Source: Streptomyces colonosanans
GTDB lineage: Bacteria > Actinomycetota > Actinomycetes > Streptomycetales > Streptomycetaceae
Length of the DNA stretch: 64,000 nt
Direction of reading: 5' to 3'
Assembly: GCF_001866645.1 (NCBI RefSeq)
Contig: NZ_MLYP01000058.1
Coordinates: 124,001-188,000, forward strand
Below the pieces are notes generated by a model. It ran no database searches. It was not told the DNA's origin and saw only the letters and a list, made by a program, of their open reading frames with translations. Each line of letters starts with the position of its first letter. Position 1 is the stretch's first letter. Made by a program: the position numbers and the translations under genes. This document shows positions 24,479-33,412 of this stretch, piece after piece.

Positions 24479-26284
24479 TCAGCGCTTGGCATATTCGCGG
24501 AAGCCGCGGCCGGTCTTGCGGCCGAGGCAGCCCGCGGCCACCAGGTGCTCCAGGAGCGGCGCGGGCGCCAGGCCCGGGTCGCGGAACTCGCGGTGCAGAA
24601 CCTTCTCGATGGCCAGCGAGACGTCGAGCCCGACCACGTCAAGCAGCTCGAACGGGCCCATCGGATAGCCGCCGCCCAACTTCATCGCCGCGTCGATGTC
24701 GTCAAGAGACGCATAGTGCTCCTGCACCATCTTGATCGCGTTGTTGAGGTACGGGAACAGCAGGGCGTTCACGATGAAACCGGCGCGGTCGCCGCAGTCG
24801 ACGGGGTGCTTCTTGATCGATGCGCACAGCTCGCGGACCGTCGAGTGCACATCGTCCGCCGTCAACACCGTACGGACCACCTCGACCAGCTTCATGGCGG
24901 GCGCCGGGTTGAAGAAGTGCATGCCGATCACGTCCTGCGGGCGCGAGGTGGCGCGGGCGCAGGCGACCACGGGTAGCGAGGAGGTGGTGGTGGCGAGGAT
25001 CGCGCCCGGCTTGCAGACCTTGTCGAGCGTGGCGAACAGTTGCTGCTTGACCTCCAGGTCCTCGGCGATCGCCTCCAGGGCCAGGTCGATGTCGGCGAAG
25101 TCGTCGTAGGAACCCGTCGTCCGGATCAGGTCCAGCGTCTGCGCGGCCGCCTCGGCCGCCATCCGGCCCTTGTCGACGGAGCGGGCGAGCGACCTGCCGA
25201 TGCGTGCCTTCGCGGCCAGCGCCTTCTCCTCGGTGCGGGCGGCGAGGACGACCTCGTACCCGGCCTTGGCGAAGACCTCGACGATCCCGGACGCCATGGT
25301 GCCGGAGCCGGCGACTCCCACCGAGCGGACCGGACGGCTCGCTGCCAGGGCGGCGCCGTCCCGCGGGGTCAGTGCGTCGCTCACCACGGTCGCGCTGCCG
25401 GGTGCCTCGTAGGTGTAGAAGCCGCGCCCCGACTTACGGCCGGTCAGACCCGCCTCGCTGAGCTGCTTGAGGATCGGCGCGGGTGCGTGCAGCCGGTCGC
25501 GGGAGGCGGCGTACATGGCCTCCAGGACGGTACGGGCCGTGTCGACGCCGATCAGGTCGAGCAGGGCGAGCGGGCCCATGGGCAGCCCGCAGCCCAGCCT
25601 CATAGCGGCGTCGATGTCCTCGCGGGAGGCGTACTTGGCCTCGTACATCGCGGCGGCCTGGTTCAGATAGCCGAACAGCAGCCCGTCGGCGACGAATCCG
25701 GGCCGGTCGCCCACGGCGACGGGCTCCTTGCCCAGGTCGAGGGCGAGGTCGGTCACCGCGCTGACGGCCGGGGGCGCGGTCAGCACGGACGAGACCACCT
25801 CGACCAGCTTCATGGCGGGCGCCGGGTTGAAGAAGTGCAGCCCGAGGACGCGCTCGGGGTGGGCCGAGTCGGCCGCGAGACGGGTGACGGACAGCGCGTT
25901 GGTGCCGGTGGCGAGGATGGTGTCCGGGCGCACGATGCCGTCGAGGGCGCGGAAGACCTGCTGCTTGATCTCGTACGACTCCGGGACCACCTCGATGACC
26001 AGGTCGGCGTCGGCCGCCGCCCGCAGATCCGTGAACGCACGGAAGCGGGCCAGGGCGTCGTCGCGCTCCTGCTCGCCGAGGCGTCCACGGCTGACGGCGC
26101 GGGCGAGGGAGGCCTCCAGCGCGGAGGCGGCCTTAGTGATCGCGGCCTCGCTGATGTCGATGCCGACGACCTCGCGGCCGGCCCGGGTCAGCACCGCGGC
26201 GATGCCGGTACCCATGGTGCCGAGACCGACCACGGCGATGGTCTTGAGCGGGGACAGACGGGTGTCGGAGAGGGGAGTGGCCAT
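24479..26284 (-). CDS. tandem 3-hydroxyacyl-CoA dehydrogenase (3-hydroxybutyryl-CoA dehydrogenase type)
   Basis: 601 residues made of two homologous modules, about 1-290 and 312-601. Each has an NAD-binding start (IAVVGLGTMGTGIAAVL; VGVAGSGTMASGIVEVF) and the block HFFNPAPAMKLVEVV with the catalytic His. Each also has a C-terminal helical domain (AAMRLGCGLPMGPLALLDLI; AAMKLGGGYPMGPFELLDVV). Usual enzymes have one module plus a dimer-forming tail, so this is an internal duplication in one chain. Likely reaction: acetoacetyl-CoA to 3-hydroxybutyryl-CoA, feeding crotonyl-CoA to Ccr. Position upstream of the ccr operon on the same strand supports this. Confidence 0.9.
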   Translation of the reverse strand: MATPLSDTRLSPLKTIAVVGLGTMGTGIAAVLTRAGREVVGIDISEAAITKAASALEASLARAVSRGRLGEQERDDALARFRAFTDLRAAADADLVIEVVPESYEIKQQVFRALDGIVRPDTILATGTNALSVTRLAADSAHPERVLGLHFFNPAPAMKLVEVVSSVLTAPPAVSAVTDLALDLGKEPVAVGDRPGFVADGLLFGYLNQAAAMYEAKYASREDIDAAMRLGCGLPMGPLALLDLIGVDTARTVLEAMYAASRDRLHAPAPILKQLSEAGLTGRKSGRGFYTYEAPGSATVVSDALTPRDGAALAASRPVRSVGVAGSGTMASGIVEVFAKAGYEVVLAARTEEKALAAKARIGRSLARSVDKGRMAAEAAAQTLDLIRTTGSYDDFADIDLALEAIAEDLEVKQQLFATLDKVCKPGAILATTTSSLPVVACARATSRPQDVIGMHFFNPAPAMKLVEVVRTVLTADDVHSTVRELCASIKKHPVDCGDRAGFIVNALLFPYLNNAIKMVQEHYASLDDIDAAMKLGGGYPMGPFELLDVVGLDVSLAIEKVLHREFRDPGLAPAPLLEHLVAAGCLGRKTGRGFREYAKR

Positions 26285-26676
26285 CGGGGGACTCCAGGGA
26301 TGAGGGTGACGACTGAGAAGCGCACCTGAGTGCGCCGACGAACGCGCACCGTGCGCAGAGTGCTGGTGTTCACCGGGCCGGCGAGCGCACGCGCCCGGCG
26401 CCGTTCACGGACGTCCAACGCCCGGGAACGTGATCCGACCGGCCCTGTCCCGGAGCCGGGTCGTGCTGAGGTACCTGGGGTACCGAACCGACCAGCGTCC
26501 CCACTGCCCTGGGGACAGTGGGAGTGCTCCTTGCCGTGGCTGCGTCACCAGGCCACCGCAAGTCATGCGAGTGGTAACTCGCTCGAATGAGCTTAACCCG
26601 TGGGTAACGAGCGCGCCACCCCCCGAATTTGTGATGTAGGTCCCGGTACCCGGTGCGCGCCCGTAATCTCGGCCCC
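26285..26676. promoter_or_regulatory. divergent intergenic region with small inverted repeats
   Basis: 392 nt between divergent genes. It holds CCCACTG-N9-CAGTGGG (26500-26522) and an AT-richer stretch with an interrupted repeat (TTAACCCGTGGGTAA, 26593-26607) near the HEAT gene. These may be operators or leader hairpins. No gene seen. Confidence 0.3.
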
Positions 26677-27252
26677 ATGGACCAGGCGTGGCGGGTACTC
26701 GCGGAGCGTTTACGGGCCGAGTCCGGCGGATCGCCGGCGTACGAGCGGCTGCTGGCGGCCGACGATCCGGACACGCTGGCCGCCGTGCTGACCGAGCCCG
26801 GACAGCCGCTGTGGGCACGCGAGTTGGCGGCCCTCCGGCTCGGCGTCGCGGGTGACCGGCGAGCGTTCGAGGCGCTCGTCCTGCTGCTCAACCACCGTGA
26901 TCCGCCGCGCTGTGCGTCGGCCGCGTACGCCCTGGCCCGGCTCGGCGACCCGCGCACCGCCCGCGCGGCAGCCGCCCTCGCCACCAACGAACTCCGCGTC
27001 GCCTACGCCCTCCATCCCGTACGTCTGCTCGTCGAGTTGCGCGCCCCCGAGGCTGTGCCCGCGCTGATCACCACGCTGCGGCGGCGGCTGCATCCGCACG
27101 ATCCGTACCGCAAGGTGGCGCTCGCCTGCGTGGAAGGGCTCGGCGCACTCGGCGACGCCCGGGCCAGGCCCGTGCTGAACGACGCGCTCGCGCATCCGGC
27201 GCTGGCGGAGGCGGCGGTGCACGCACTGGGGCGCATCCCCTCGCGGCGGTGA
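26677..27252 (+). CDS. HEAT-repeat protein
   Basis: 191 residues built mostly of paired helices with HEAT-like units: WARELAALRLGVAGDRRAFE, CASAAYALARLGDPRTARAA, RLLVELRAPEAVPALITTLR and LACVEGLGALGDARARPVLN. No catalytic motif is seen. Homologues in Streptomyces are often labelled adenylosuccinate lyase, but none of that enzyme's motifs are here, so I would not carry the name over. Probably a scaffold or binding protein. Cytoplasmic. It converges on a GNAT gene 4 nt away. Confidence 0.75.
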   Translation: MDQAWRVLAERLRAESGGSPAYERLLAADDPDTLAAVLTEPGQPLWARELAALRLGVAGDRRAFEALVLLLNHRDPPRCASAAYALARLGDPRTARAAAALATNELRVAYALHPVRLLVELRAPEAVPALITTLRRRLHPHDPYRKVALACVEGLGALGDARARPVLNDALAHPALAEAAVHALGRIPSRR

Positions 27253-27256
27253 GCCG

Positions 27257-27787
27257 TCAGCCGGGCAGCGGCAAGTCGGCCGCGTACCGCACCTCCGGCA
27301 CGGCGGCCCCGTCCGCCTCGAACGTCTCCTCGGTGCCGTCGGCATGGAAACCGGCCCGTTCGTAGAAACGCCGGGCGCGGGTGTTCTCCCTGAGCACCCA
27401 CAGGAGCATCCGCTCGTGTCCGGCCGCCGTGCACCGGCGTGTCGACTCGGCGAGCAGAGCCCGGCCGGCGCCCGCCCCGAGTACCTGGGGCGAGACGTAG
27501 ATCGCGTACAACTCGGCGTCCTCGGTGAGGGCTTCGCCGTCCCGGTACGGCCCGTGCGCCGCCCAGCCGACGACCTCGCCGTCCCGGTCGGCGACCAGGT
27601 TCACCACGCCGTCGCCCTGGGCGAGACGGGCGCGGCGCCGCGCGGTGTCGGCGTCCACGTCGAGTGCGTCGAGATACGACTGCGGTATCAGCCCGCGGTA
27701 GGCGGTCCGCCAGCCGTTGATGCGGATCTCGCTCACGCGCCGACAGTCGTCAGGGGTCATGTCGCGGATGCGGAGGGTGTCGTTCAT
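27257..27787 (-). CDS. GNAT family N-acetyltransferase
   Basis: 176 residues with the GNAT fold. The start is RIRDMTPDDCRRVSEIRING; the acetyl-CoA loop is ELYAIYVSPQVLGAGAGRAL (Q/R-x-x-G-x-G/A form) and the late beta-strand block is LLWVLRENTRARRFYERAGF. Acceptor unknown. It may share a transcript with the RidA gene upstream (gap 39 nt). Confidence 0.87.
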   Translation of the reverse strand: MNDTLRIRDMTPDDCRRVSEIRINGWRTAYRGLIPQSYLDALDVDADTARRRARLAQGDGVVNLVADRDGEVVGWAAHGPYRDGEALTEDAELYAIYVSPQVLGAGAGRALLAESTRRCTAAGHERMLLWVLRENTRARRFYERAGFHADGTEETFEADGAAVPEVRYAADLPLPG

Positions 27788-27826
27788 GGCGGCACCGTAG
27801 GCGAGCGCGGTCCGGACGGCCACGCG

Positions 27827-28225
27827 TTATTGCGGCAGCACCGCGTACGCCTCGATCTCCATCAGGAACTCAGGTCGCACCAGCGCCGCCACCTGCACAG
27901 CCGACGCGGCGGGCAGGCGGTCCTCCGGTATGTGCTCGGCGCGGGCCGCGCGGATCGCCGGCATGTACGCCATGTCCGTGACGAAGAAGGTCAGTTTGAC
28001 CACGTCGTCGAACGAGGCGCCGACGGCGGCCAGACAGCGGCGCAGGTTCTCGAAGACCTGGCGGGCCTGGGCCGCAGGGTCGCCCTCGCCGACGAGCTTG
28101 CCGTCCTCGTCCAGGGCGAGCTGGCCGGAGATCGCGGCGAAGCGTCCGGTGCCGATGACGACGTGCGTGTACGCGGCGGCGGGGGCGACCTTGTCGGGGG
28201 CGGGAATCCTGGTCAGTTCACTCAT
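27827..28225 (-). CDS. RidA family protein (enamine/imine deaminase type)
   Basis: 132 residues, YjgF/YER057c/UK114 fold: HVVIGTGRFAAISGQLALDE, QARQVFENLRRCLAAVGASF, DVVKLTFFVTDMAYMP and LVRPEFLMEIEAYAVL. The conserved Arg before the C-terminal strand, used by deaminating members, appears to be replaced by Ala/Leu (AALVRPEFLMEIEA, with Arg shifted), so activity against 2-aminoacrylate is not certain. A stand-alone role is likely. Confidence 0.82.
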   Translation of the reverse strand: MSELTRIPAPDKVAPAAAYTHVVIGTGRFAAISGQLALDEDGKLVGEGDPAAQARQVFENLRRCLAAVGASFDDVVKLTFFVTDMAYMPAIRAARAEHIPEDRLPAASAVQVAALVRPEFLMEIEAYAVLPQ

Positions 28226-28292
28226 GGGTCCATGGTGGACCACGGGTCTGACAACGGGGATTCCAGGCCCCCGACGAATCCGTCAGGCGGGT

Positions 28293-29870
28293 TCAGCCGT
28301 GGTGGCCGAGCAGCCCGTGCAGTGTCGAGCCGGGCGAGGAGGGCGACGCCGCCTTGGTGCGCAGCGGCTTGGGGTCGGGCCGATGCTTGCACACCGCGTC
28401 GGCTTCCGCGCCGTTGCCGTGCGGCACTCTGCCGTCGGCGAGGTACGCCGTCAGATACCTGTCCATGCAGGCGTTCCCGCTGAGCGTGACGCCGTGGTTA
28501 CCGCCGCCCTGCTCGACCACCAGACTGGAGCGGCGCAGCAGGTGATGGGTCATCACGCCGCCCGGGTAGGGGGTGGCCGCGTCGTCGGTCGCCTGGAACA
28601 GCAGCGTCGGCGGCAACGCGTCGTTCGACACGTCCACCGGCCGCAGCGAGCCCGTCCGCCAGAAGGCGCACGGCGCGTTGTACCAGGTGTTGCTCCAGGC
28701 CATGAACGGTGCCTTGGCGTGCACCGCCCAGGTGTCCGCGCGCCACCGCGCCCAGTCGCGCGGCCAGGATGTGTCACGGCACTGCACCGCGGTGTAGACG
28801 CTGTAGCCGTTGTCGGCGGCGGCGTCGACCTTGGCGAACTTGTCGTACGCCTTGACCAGCGGGCCGGGGTCATGGTGGTTCACATACGCCGCGAACGCGG
28901 CGGCGAGGTTCGGCCAGTAGCCGTTGAAGTAGCCGCCCGGGACGAAGATGTCCTCCAACTCGGAGGCGCCCACCTTGTTCCGGGCCGGATGCCTGGCCAG
29001 TGCCGCCCGCATCGCGTACCACTTGGCCTCGACCCCGGCCGGGTCGGTGCCGAGCCGGTATGTCGAGTCGTACTTGGCGACCCAGGCGAGGAACGCCCGG
29101 TGGCGGTCGTTGAACGCGTAGTCCTGCTCGATGTTGTCCTTGTACCAGACGCCGCTGGGGTCGACGATGGAGTCGAGCACCAGACGACGTACCCGCTGCG
29201 GGAAGAGCTTCGCGTACACGGCGCCCAGGTACGTGCCGTACGAGTAGCCGAAGTAGCTGATCTTCTTGGCGCCGAGCGCCTGCCGGATCGCGTCCATGTC
29301 CCGTACGGCGCTCACGGTGTCGATGAACGGCAGCACGCTCGCGTACTTGGTGGCGCACGCCTTGGCGAAGGATGCGGCGCGGGAGATGCCGGCCTGTTCC
29401 AGGGCGGGCGTGCTGGGCACCGAGTCCGGGCGTACCGGCTTGGAGCGGCCGGGCGAGCAGTTGAGGGCGGGCTTGCTCTTGCCCACGCCCCGCGGGTCGA
29501 AACCGATGACGTCGTACTGCGACGCCACCTTTTTGGGCAGCGTGGAGGCGACGAACCCGGCGAGCATCAGACCGCTGCCGCCCGGCCCGCCGGGGTTGAC
29601 CAGCAGCGGTCCCTGATAGGTCTTCGCGGTGTGCGGGACGCGCGACAGCGCCAGGCTGATCCGCCGTCCCCGCGGGTTCGCATAGTCGAGCGGCACCGTG
29701 ACGGACGCGCACTGGAGTGTCCGAAAGCGGGCGGTGGCGCACTTCTTCCAGGTGGGCTCAGCCGCTTTCGCGGTGCCCGCGATGCGCACTGCGCTCGCCT
29801 CGGCCGGGACGGTGGTGAGCGTCCCCGCCACCATGGCGGCAGCGCACAGCACGGCTGCGCGTTTTCTCAT
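28293..29870 (-). CDS. secreted alpha/beta hydrolase, tripeptidyl aminopeptidase type (S33)
   Basis: 525 residues. A signal peptide (MRKRAAVLCAAAMVAGTLTT ... AEASA) leads to a mature enzyme. Motifs: oxyanion GPLLVNPGGPGGSG, nucleophile elbow YFGYSYGTYLG with Ser, a C-terminal acid in ATDDAATPYPGG, and His in GGNHGVT. This is the layout of Streptomyces secreted tripeptidyl aminopeptidases (Tap/SlpD/SlpE), which release tripeptides from exported proteins. GGAAGG precedes the ATG. It faces a divergent SRPBCC gene across a promoter region with two palindromes. Confidence 0.9.
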   Translation of the reverse strand: MRKRAAVLCAAAMVAGTLTTVPAEASAVRIAGTAKAAEPTWKKCATARFRTLQCASVTVPLDYANPRGRRISLALSRVPHTAKTYQGPLLVNPGGPGGSGLMLAGFVASTLPKKVASQYDVIGFDPRGVGKSKPALNCSPGRSKPVRPDSVPSTPALEQAGISRAASFAKACATKYASVLPFIDTVSAVRDMDAIRQALGAKKISYFGYSYGTYLGAVYAKLFPQRVRRLVLDSIVDPSGVWYKDNIEQDYAFNDRHRAFLAWVAKYDSTYRLGTDPAGVEAKWYAMRAALARHPARNKVGASELEDIFVPGGYFNGYWPNLAAAFAAYVNHHDPGPLVKAYDKFAKVDAAADNGYSVYTAVQCRDTSWPRDWARWRADTWAVHAKAPFMAWSNTWYNAPCAFWRTGSLRPVDVSNDALPPTLLFQATDDAATPYPGGVMTHHLLRRSSLVVEQGGGNHGVTLSGNACMDRYLTAYLADGRVPHGNGAEADAVCKHRPDPKPLRTKAASPSSPGSTLHGLLGHHG

Positions 29871-29944
29871 GTAAGGCCTTCCAGGAGGGGGTTGGGCCGT
29901 AGAAGTCAGGCCCTCGCCGCATCGTCCCGGAATGTCCGGCTGTA

Positions 29945-29980
29945 TGAACGTGTTCAGGTAAGACTTGACCCGATCGGGTC
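29945..29980. promoter_or_regulatory. two adjacent palindromes in the divergent promoter region
   Basis: TGAAC-GT-GTTCA (29945-29956) and the perfect palindrome GACCCGATCGGGTC (29967-29980) lie 10 nt apart, about 75-110 nt before the secreted peptidase gene. Between them is a TTGACC that could be a -35 element. They are good operator candidates; the binding protein is unknown. The rest of the 338-nt gap shows no gene. Confidence 0.45.
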
Positions 29981-30208
29981 GCGCGAAGCGCTCGGATGCG
30001 CCGTGCATTCCCTCACAGGAGGGAGAGCGGAGTCCCAGTCATCGCCAGATCGACCCAGTTCACGGAGCGCATCTCGTGCGACATCCCCGTGCGCGTGGGG
30101 CTTGTCCTGGCTCCCGCGGGGCGACGCCGCGTGTACCCGTCCGTGAGCGTGCCCCGAAGTGTGATGAGATGGCGCACACTCCACCACACGTACGGAAAGA
30201 GGAAGGCC

Positions 30209-30652
30209 ATGGCGCAGGTCGAGGCCACGACGGAGCGGACCATCTCGGCGGACGCGGAGACGGTGTTCGACGCCCTCGCCGACTACCGGGGCACCCGCTC
30301 GAAGGTGCTGCCCGAGCAGTTCAGCGAGTACGAGGTACGCGAGGGCGGCGACGGCGAGGGCACGCTCGTCCACTGGAAACTCCAGGCCACCAGCAAGCGC
30401 GTCCGCGACTGCCTCCTCGAGGTGAGCGAGCCGACCGACGGCGAACTCGTCGAGAAGGACCGCAACTCCTCCATGGTCACCACATGGCGGGTCACCCCGG
30501 CCGGTGAGGGCCGGTCCCGTGTCGTCGTCACCACCACCTGGAAGGGGGCCGGCGGCATCGGCGGCTTCTTCGAGAGGACCTTCGCGCCCAAGGGCCTCGC
30601 CCGTATCTACGACGCGGTGCTCGCCAGGCTGGCCGCCGAGGTGGAGAAGTAG
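30209..30652 (+). CDS. SRPBCC family protein
   Basis: 147 residues, START/Bet v1-like fold: ATTERTISADAETVFDALAD at the front, a central strand region EGTLVHWKLQATSKRVRDC, and the closing helix GLARIYDAVLARLAAEVEK. Such proteins bind hydrophobic ligands; no catalytic residue can be named. GAGGAAGG lies just before the ATG. Monocistronic, followed by a strong hairpin. Confidence 0.82.
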   Translation: MAQVEATTERTISADAETVFDALADYRGTRSKVLPEQFSEYEVREGGDGEGTLVHWKLQATSKRVRDCLLEVSEPTDGELVEKDRNSSMVTTWRVTPAGEGRSRVVVTTTWKGAGGIGGFFERTFAPKGLARIYDAVLARLAAEVEK

Positions 30653-30708
30653 TACCGGACGGCAGAAGCGAGGGCGTACGCCACCGTAGGCGCCCCACCC
30701 CTCCCCGT

Positions 30709-30752
30709 GCGCTCCGGGGGCGCGGATCCCGCGATCCGAGCCCCCGGAGCGC
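30709..30752. terminator. terminator after the SRPBCC gene
   Basis: Stem GCGCTCCGGGGGC / GCCCCCGGAGCGC with a second inner inverted repeat CGGATC / GATCCG in the loop. It lies 57 nt past the stop and before the MFS gene. Confidence 0.85.
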
Positions 30753-30948
30753 ATTTCGTCAGTCGTCCGGCTGAATCTCACGCTCACCGTTTCGAGTGGT
30801 TTTCTACACGGTGCGGTTGTACGCCGTAGGGCTCCGACCGGCGGATACCCGTGCGGGGTGCCTCCCGAAGGTGAATCGTCGCGCTTGATCGCAGTTGTCG
30901 CGCAGTGCGAGAAATTGGGCGGCGCAGACGCGACGAGGGGAGCGGTAC

Positions 30949-33369
30949 GTGGGCGTGACGACGGTGATGGACGTGGACAGCGAGCGGGCAGTGCCGCCCG
31001 TGGTCCCGGTCACGCCCCAGGAGCCGACCGGCCCCGAACAGCCGGCGGATCTCAGCCCCCGCCGCGTGCGCCTGGTCTTCGTCGGCCTGATGCTCGCGCT
31101 GCTGCTCGCCGCGCTCGACCAGATGATCGTGGCCACCGCGCTCCCGAAGATCGTCGGCGAGCTGCACGGCCTGGAGCGGATGTCCTGGGCGATCACTGCC
31201 TATCTGCTGACCTCCACCGTGGGCCTGCCGGTCTACGGCAAGTGCGGCGACCTCTTCGGCCGCAAGGGCGTCTTCCAGTTCGCGATCGCGGTCTTCGTCA
31301 TCGGCTCGGCGCTCGCCGGACGGGCGCAGAGCATGGACCAGCTGATCGCCTTCCGCGCCATCCAGGGCGTCGGCGCCGGCGGGCTCATGATCGGCGTACA
31401 GGCGATCATCGCGGACATCGTCCCGCCCCGCGAACGCGGCCGCTTCATGGGTCTGATCGGCGCGTCCTTCGGCCTCGCCTCGGTGGCCGGGCCCCTCCTC
31501 GGCGGCTACTTCACCGACCACCTCTCCTGGCGCTGGTGCTTCTACATCAACGTGCCCTTCGGTCTGGTCACCCTGGCCGTCGTCGCCGCCGTGCTGAAAC
31601 TGCCGAAGCCCGTCGTGAAGGTCAGCCTCGATGTGCTCGGTACGCTGCTGCTGGCCACCGCATCGACCTGCCTGGTGCTGCTGACCAGTTGGGGCGGCAC
31701 CGAGTACGCCTGGGACTCGCGCGTCATCCTGGGGCTGGGCGCGGGCGCGGTCCTCGCGAGCGCCCTCTTCCTGATCGCCGAGGGGTTCGCCGCCGAACCC
31801 CTCATCCCCCTGCGGCTGTTCAGGGACTCGGTCTTCAACGTCACCGCCCTGGTGGGACTGGTCGTCGGCGTCGCGCTGTTCGGCGCCGCCAGCTACCTCC
31901 CCACCTTCCTGCAGATGGTCGACGGCGCGAGTGCCACCGAGTCCGGGCTGCTGATGCTGCCGATGATGGCCGGGGTCGTCGGCGCCTCCATCGTCTGCGG
32001 ACAGCTCGTCAGCAAGACCGGCCGCTACCGGGTCTACCCGGTCCTCGGCAGTGCTGTGTCCGCCGTCGGCATGTGGCTGCTGTCCCGGCTCGACGTGGAC
32101 ACATCGAGGCTGGAGTACAGCGTCTGGATGGCCGTACTCGGCGCCGGTATCGGCATGGTGATGCCGGTCCTGATCCTCGCCGTGCAGAACTCCGCGCGCC
32201 CCGCCGACCTCGGCACCGCGACCAGCGCCAACAACTACTTCCGGCAGATCGGCGGCAGCGTCGGGGCCGCGGTCTTCGGCACCCTGTTCGCGAACCGGCT
32301 CTCGGACGCCCTGCGGGAGCGCCTCCCCGCGGGCGCGGGCGCCCGGCTGCCCGACGCCCAGTCCATCACCCCGCAACTGGTCCACGCACTGCCCCCGGCC
32401 CTGCGCCACGCGTACATCGACGCCTACGCGGAAGCCATGCCGCGGATCTTCCTCTACCTCGTGCCGGTGCTCGTCCTCGGCCTGCTCATCGCCTTCTTCC
32501 TCAAGGAGAAACCACTGGTGTCCCACAACGCCCCCGCCGAGTCCTCGCTCGCCGCCCACAGCGAGTCCCCGCTCGCGGCCCAGGTCCCGCAGGCGCGTGC
32601 GCCCTACGCCGCCGGAGTGCCCGTCTGCGGTACGGTCCAGCACCCCGACGGCACCGTCGTACCGCGCGCCGCGCTCACCCTCATCGACGTCGGGGGACAG
32701 CAGATCGGTCGGGGTGCGAGCGGCGAGGACGGACGGTATGCGCTGTCCACGCCCGGATCCGGGTCGTACGTCCTGATCGCCGCGGCCGGCGGTCACCAGC
32801 CGCAGGCGGTCTCGGTGACCGTCGGGGAACGCCCGGTGGAGCTGGACGTCATGCTCGGCGGCGCCGGCCGGCTCGCCGGGAGCGTGCTCACGGCCGACGG
32901 AACGCCGGTGCGCGATGCCGCCGTCACGCTCACCAATGTGCACGGAGAGGTGGTCGCGAGCACCCGCAGCGGGCGTGAAGGCGGTTATGTCATCGGCGAG
33001 TTGGTCGCCGGTGAGTACACCCTCGCCGCCAGCGCGCCCGCGTTCCGCCCGGCCGCGCTGCCCGTCACCGTGCAGGCATCGCGCGAGACCCGGCAGGACG
33101 TCGAACTCGCGGGCGGGGCGGTGCTGCGAGGTACCGTGCGCGCCGGAGACGGGAGGCCCGTCGAGGATGCGCGCGTGACGCTCCTCGACGCCGCGGGCAA
33201 CGTCGTCGACACGCTCACCACCGGCGCCGACGGGATGTTCCGGTTCGTCGACCTGTCCTCCGGTGAGTACACCGTGATTGCGGCCGGGTACCCGCCGGTG
33301 GCCACGGTGCTCCAGGTCGCCGGGGGCGGCAGGACCGAGCGGGACCTGCAGCTGGGGCACGAAGACTGA
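30949..33369 (+). CDS. MFS (DHA2-type) transporter fused to three carboxypeptidase-regulatory-like domains
   Basis: 806 residues. The first ~510 form a 14-helix drug:H+ antiporter: LDQMIVATALPKIVGELHGL (motif D1), GKCGDLFGRKGVF (motif A), RAIQGVGAGGLM and GLASVAGPLLGGYFTDHLSW (motif C). After a Pro/Ala/Ser linker come three repeats of ~83 residues (about 556-806), each a beta-sandwich of the CarboxypepD_reg-like type. Examples are GTVQHPDGTVVPRAALTLID, GSVLTADGTPVRDAAVTLTN and GTVRAGDGRPVEDARVTLLD. Fourteen helices would leave this tail in the cytoplasm, odd for such domains. Exported compound unknown. GGGGAG stands 6 nt before the GTG start. Confidence 0.88.
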   Translation: MGVTTVMDVDSERAVPPVVPVTPQEPTGPEQPADLSPRRVRLVFVGLMLALLLAALDQMIVATALPKIVGELHGLERMSWAITAYLLTSTVGLPVYGKCGDLFGRKGVFQFAIAVFVIGSALAGRAQSMDQLIAFRAIQGVGAGGLMIGVQAIIADIVPPRERGRFMGLIGASFGLASVAGPLLGGYFTDHLSWRWCFYINVPFGLVTLAVVAAVLKLPKPVVKVSLDVLGTLLLATASTCLVLLTSWGGTEYAWDSRVILGLGAGAVLASALFLIAEGFAAEPLIPLRLFRDSVFNVTALVGLVVGVALFGAASYLPTFLQMVDGASATESGLLMLPMMAGVVGASIVCGQLVSKTGRYRVYPVLGSAVSAVGMWLLSRLDVDTSRLEYSVWMAVLGAGIGMVMPVLILAVQNSARPADLGTATSANNYFRQIGGSVGAAVFGTLFANRLSDALRERLPAGAGARLPDAQSITPQLVHALPPALRHAYIDAYAEAMPRIFLYLVPVLVLGLLIAFFLKEKPLVSHNAPAESSLAAHSESPLAAQVPQARAPYAAGVPVCGTVQHPDGTVVPRAALTLIDVGGQQIGRGASGEDGRYALSTPGSGSYVLIAAAGGHQPQAVSVTVGERPVELDVMLGGAGRLAGSVLTADGTPVRDAAVTLTNVHGEVVASTRSGREGGYVIGELVAGEYTLAASAPAFRPAALPVTVQASRETRQDVELAGGAVLRGTVRAGDGRPVEDARVTLLDAAGNVVDTLTTGADGMFRFVDLSSGEYTVIAAGYPPVATVLQVAGGGRTERDLQLGHED

Positions 33370-33412
33370 GGGGCGGCCTCGCCCGCCCTCTTCCCGGAGG
33401 TCACAGCAGGCT

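Noticed and set aside
26677..27252. Adenylosuccinate lyase
   Set aside because: Only HEAT-like helical repeats are present; none of the lyase signature residues can be found.
30784..33360. Very long minus-strand open frame (over 850 codons) opposite the MFS gene, and similar long frames opposite many genes
   Set aside because: High GC content makes antisense frames stay open. The translation is Arg/Gly/Asp/His-rich without domains, while the plus strand encodes a clear transporter.
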